Positions 61,657 through 64,000 of a DNA stretch of 64,000 bases are shown piece by piece; position 1 is the first letter of the stretch, and every line of letters starts with the position of its first letter. The notes under the pieces were generated by a model. That model was not told the origin of the DNA. It ran no database searches and saw only the letters and a program-made list of their open reading frames with translations. The stretch spans positions 839,957 to 903,956 of the forward strand of contig NZ_KK211187.1 of assembly GCF_000620805.1 (NCBI RefSeq), written 5' to 3'. The DNA is from Exiguobacterium undae DSM 14481. GTDB taxonomy: Bacteria; Bacillota; Bacilli; Exiguobacteriales; Exiguobacteriaceae. The position numbers and the translations under genes are program-made.

Positions 61657-62670
61657 TTGTTAAAACAGAAAAATATCTTACTCAGCCCCAAAATATACTT
61701 CATCACGGTTTTGAGCTATATGGCGTTAGGACTCTTCAGTTCATTGATCATGGGGTTAATTTTAAAAACGATAGGTGAAGGGTTGATCACAAACGGAGTC
61801 AATGCATCGTTTTTAGTTAGCGTCGGAGAGCAAGCCATTGCATTGACCGGACCGGCGATCGGCGTAGCAGTGGCATTTGCATTAGAAGCGCCGCCACTCG
61901 TCCTGTTTTCAGCGGTTGCCGTCGGTGCCTTTGGATATGAAGCCGGAGGTCCAGCCGGCAGCTATGTAGCAGCAGTCATCGCGACTGAAATCGGTAAATT
62001 GATTTCAAAAACGACACGGATCGATATCATTTTGACACCGTTCGTGACCTTGTTGATTGGTTTTGTAAGTGGAAAGTACGTCGGGGCCTGGATCGGAACG
62101 TTGATGACGGATTTAGGAGAGGTCATTCGTTGGGGGACAGAACGGGAACCGTTGATCATGGGGATTTTTGTGGCGACCGTAATGGGTCTGGCATTGACGG
62201 CCCCGATCTCAAGTGCTGCACTTGGCATCATGCTAGGACTTGACGGGCTGGCGGCAGGAGCGGCGACGATTGGATGTGCCGCCCAGATGATTGGTTTTGG
62301 TGTCATCAGTTACCGGGATAATGGGATTGGCGGATTCATTGCACAAGGGATTGGAACATCGATGTTACAGGTCGGGAATATCATCCGGAATCCCTGGACG
62401 ATTGTTCCGCCGACACTTGCGGGGGCACTGCTGGCTCCTTTTGCAACGGTCTTGTTGACGCTTGAAAGTAACCCGGAAGGATCCGGCATGGGAACGAGTG
62501 GACTCGTCGGTCCGTTGATGATGCTGAAAACGATGGGGTTCGAGGCGGAATATTATTTAGCCGTTTTCGTTTTATGTTTCTTGGCACCGGCCCTGATCAG
62601 TTATTTGATTTACCGAGCGCTTCACCGCATGGGACGGATTAAAGATGGAGACTTAAAGATCGAGTACTAA
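61657..62670 (+). CDS. PTS IIC-like membrane protein (PTS_EIIC_2 family)
   Basis: This 337-residue polytopic membrane protein is rich in Gly and Ala, with about ten helices. LGLFSSLIMGLILKTIGEG and GYEAGGPAGSYVAAVIATEIGKL near 95-120 and LTAPISSAALGIMLGL near 185-200 match the PTS_EIIC_2 group of solitary IIC-like proteins. EIIA and EIIB partners are not nearby, so true PTS transport is doubtful. Start is TTG at 61657, with GAAGGAAGTGG upstream; the track-like longer frame from 61609 overlaps the promoter (TGTTATAAT at 61615-61623). Substrate and role are unknown. Confidence 0.75.
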   Translation: MLKQKNILLSPKIYFITVLSYMALGLFSSLIMGLILKTIGEGLITNGVNASFLVSVGEQAIALTGPAIGVAVAFALEAPPLVLFSAVAVGAFGYEAGGPAGSYVAAVIATEIGKLISKTTRIDIILTPFVTLLIGFVSGKYVGAWIGTLMTDLGEVIRWGTEREPLIMGIFVATVMGLALTAPISSAALGIMLGLDGLAAGAATIGCAAQMIGFGVISYRDNGIGGFIAQGIGTSMLQVGNIIRNPWTIVPPTLAGALLAPFATVLLTLESNPEGSGMGTSGLVGPLMMLKTMGFEAEYYLAVFVLCFLAPALISYLIYRALHRMGRIKDGDLKIEY

Positions 62671-62702
62671 AAATGAAATGCGAATCAGCGTGGAAAACGA
62701 AA

Positions 62703-62735
62703 AAGAAGCAGTGGACAAGTCCGCTGCTTCTTTTT
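62703..62735. terminator. Bidirectional intrinsic terminator
   Basis: AAGAAGCAG(T)GGAC pairs with GTCC(G)CTGCTTCTT around AA, with A5 before and T5 after, between convergent genes. Confidence 0.85.
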
Positions 62736-62796
62736 GCTGGAGAAAACAATTTCGTTAAGTCCGTCTTCATTTTGTACAAAATATGATTGTAGTGTT

Positions 62797-63087
62797 TTAA
62801 AGTGAAAAACCAAACGAACTGGAGTAAAAGCTCGTAAAGAAGACATACAAGTAGAGTACATAAAGAGGAAGCAAGTAGCGCATCCGAACGATTGGCAATT
62901 TTCGGGCAAGACGTTTACCGACGGCTTCAAGCAACATGATGAGCGCAAAACCGACGACCAGCAGCATCAGAATCTGCGGTAAGCTCCGTTCGGAATCAAT
63001 AAATGAATACCCGTACCGGAGACAACTCGTCATACCAACAAAACCGACGAATCGTTCAAAGGGATGTTTGATGGGTTGATCAGTCAT
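62797..63087 (-). CDS. Small hypothetical membrane protein
   Basis: The 96 residues have a polar start (TDQPIKHPFERF), two membrane segments (about 37-55 and 70-88) joined by a basic loop (GKRLARKLPIVRMR), and a serine- and phenylalanine-rich tail. No family is recognised. GAAAGGAA lies 5 nt before the ATG at 63087; the earlier ATG at 63108 would place this site inside the gene. TGC-TATACT, an extended -10, lies upstream on the minus strand. It is divergent from ytpP. Confidence 0.6.
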   Translation of the reverse strand: MTDQPIKHPFERFVGFVGMTSCLRYGYSFIDSERSLPQILMLLVVGFALIMLLEAVGKRLARKLPIVRMRYLLPLYVLYLYVFFTSFYSSSFGFSL

Positions 63088-63213
63088 AATGATTTCCTTT
63101 CGAGACATTTTCTAGTTGCAGTATAGCAAACGGAGCGCGAAAACGCACAGAAACATTCGAATATGCTATGATGAAGCCAATGAAAACAGCTTGTACTAAA
63201 GGAGTCGATAGGG

Positions 63214-63522
63214 ATGAAGAAGTTAGAATCCAAACAACAGTTTGATGAAGCAAAACAAGGAAAGGCAGTCTTTTTATTCTCCGCCAACTGGTGTCCTGAT
63301 TGCCGGTTTTTAGATCCGTTCATGCCGGAGATGGAAAGCACGTTCAACGAATTCGATTTTTATTACGTCGATCGTGACGAGCACATTGAAATTGCCCAGG
63401 AAATGGACATCTTCGGGATCCCGAGTTTCGTGGCTTACCGCGATAATGCGGAAACAGGTCGTTATGTCGGGAAAGAACGAAAAACACCGGAGCAAGTCAC
63501 AGCATTTTTAGAAACAGTCTGA
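63214..63522 (+). CDS. ytpP: Thioredoxin-like protein (YtpP)
   Basis: This 102-residue single thioredoxin fold has the active site WCPDC at 26-30 instead of WCGPC, and the cis-proline loop GIPSF near 71-75. The C-terminal KERKTPEQVTAFLETV forms the last helix. YtpP of Bacillus is a thioredoxin-like protein that can release bacillithiol from proteins. An extended -10 TGC-TATGAT at 63164-63172 may be the promoter. A terminator separates it from ytpQ. Confidence 0.88.
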   Translation: MKKLESKQQFDEAKQGKAVFLFSANWCPDCRFLDPFMPEMESTFNEFDFYYVDRDEHIEIAQEMDIFGIPSFVAYRDNAETGRYVGKERKTPEQVTAFLETV

Positions 63523-63528
63523 CATCAA

Positions 63529-63552
63529 AGCGAGCGCTGTCTCGCTTTTTTT
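63529..63552 (+). terminator. Intrinsic terminator between ytpP and ytpQ
   Basis: AAGCGAG pairs with CTCGCTT around CGCTGT, followed by T7. Confidence 0.8.
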
Positions 63553-63576
63553 AATAGGAAAGGATGAAAAAGAGCC

Positions 63577-64000
63577 ATGGAACTACAACAAATTCGTCGG
63601 ATGGTGACGGAAGCATTTGAAACATCACGCTACAGCACGTATTTTGATCGTGAAAAATCGGTGTTACGCATCGAACGAAAACAGGACCGGACAGGTGTTG
63701 ATTTAGGTCTGAACCCATTGGTCGCAAAAGCGAAGCGACGTGGTGTGATTGCAGTCGAAGAAACGATTGAATACATCAAAGCGGTCTTGGAACAAACGGA
63801 ATCGGTCTCATTAACCGGACACGAACAGCAGGTTTTCCCGGTTATCCGTGCGAAATCATTTGCCGATGAGACAAAAGACGGAAAGAAAATCATCAGTACA
63901 CCGCACACAGGGGAAACAAAAATCATGTATGCCCTTGATCTGGGTGCCACGTATCGTCTGATTGATGAAGAATTGTTAGCGCAGGCCGGATGGACGGCAG
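63577..64000 (+). CDS. ytpQ: DUF1444 family protein (YtpQ), 5' part
   Basis: This open frame of 141 codons runs off the window. MELQQIRRMVTEAFE and LRIERKQDRTGVDLGLNPLVAKA near 29-51, then YIKAVLEQTE, follow the start of DUF1444 (YtpQ) proteins, usually about 270 residues. The role is unknown. GGAAAGGATGA lies upstream of the ATG at 63577. It follows ytpP, as in Bacillus. Confidence 0.8.
   Translation, partial: MELQQIRRMVTEAFETSRYSTYFDREKSVLRIERKQDRTGVDLGLNPLVAKAKRRGVIAVEETIEYIKAVLEQTESVSLTGHEQQVFPVIRAKSFADETKDGKKIISTPHTGETKIMYALDLGATYRLIDEELLAQAGWTA

Noticed and set aside
1-64000. CRISPR array, prophage, transposon, rRNA or tRNA
   Set aside because: No regularly spaced repeats, no phage or transposase proteins, and no rRNA or tRNA signatures were seen on either strand.

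Overview
This is a stretch of core chromosome from a low-to-medium GC Bacillota. Gene content, codon usage and gene order point to Exiguobacterium or a close relative, although no search could be run. The evidence is a long run of genes in the order known from Bacillus subtilis yum, yug and ytk-ytp neighbourhoods, Bacillus-type RNA switches (GlcT antiterminator site, SAM-I riboswitch, Leu T-box) and sigma-A promoters. I see no prophage, transposase, CRISPR array, rRNA or tRNA. Almost every gene ends in a clear intrinsic terminator, often shared by convergent genes.

Layout. 0-0.7 kb: two GNAT acetyltransferases. 0.7-3.6 kb: ferredoxin-NADP reductase (yumC), type II NADH dehydrogenase with a near-perfect Rex operator, and yuiB. 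3.7-12.3 kb: glucose PTS block with glcT, its RNA target, two ptsG copies (the first without an EIIA domain), a drug-efflux-type MFS gene and ptsI without ptsH. 12.6-17.1 kb: pepA, small membrane proteins, a DUF429 protein, an AI-2E family permease and a MazG-like protein. 17.2-27.8 kb: a yug-type block (alaT, alaR, DUF1871, yugI, iron alcohol dehydrogenase, pgi) interrupted by a glycosyltransferase, an Nfu N-domain protein and an nrdE-flavodoxin-nrdF operon. 28-33.9 kb: ytkD, ytmA-like hydrolase, an EAL/HDOD protein, and divergent pckA and metK. 34-42 kb: hydrolases, mnmM, an MFS gene, a FemAB-like protein, a HAD phosphatase and T-box-controlled leuS. 42-50 kb: a flavoprotein, a lipid II flippase-like protein, pseudouridine synthase, ytzE and pepV. 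50-58 kb: MFS, thpR, a YtlQ-like protein, pullulanase, ytmP, alsSD, and a 34-residue CydS-like gene. 58-64 kb: trmB, small membrane proteins, an M42 peptidase, a PTS-IIC-like protein, ytpP and the start of ytpQ.

How the genes work together. Much of the window concerns sugar entry and redox or overflow metabolism: glucose PTS and its antiterminator, ptsI, pgi, gluconeogenic pckA with CcpN-like and cre operators, acetoin formation (alsSD), an alcohol dehydrogenase, Rex-controlled NADH oxidation and a CydS-like terminal-oxidase subunit. A second theme is translation and tRNA modification (leuS, metK, mnmM, trmB, a pseudouridine synthase, yugI).

The less ordinary items are a dispersed long-hairpin repeat in two copies (about 10.3 and 24.4 kb), NrdR-like boxes combined with a hairpin before the ribonucleotide reductase operon, the flavodoxin inside that operon, a 30-bp tandem duplication that doubles the stop region of mnmM, the solitary CydS-like gene, and a minus-strand terminator with no visible gene to terminate. 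No large undescribed multi-gene system is evident. All product calls are recognition from sequence, not database results.
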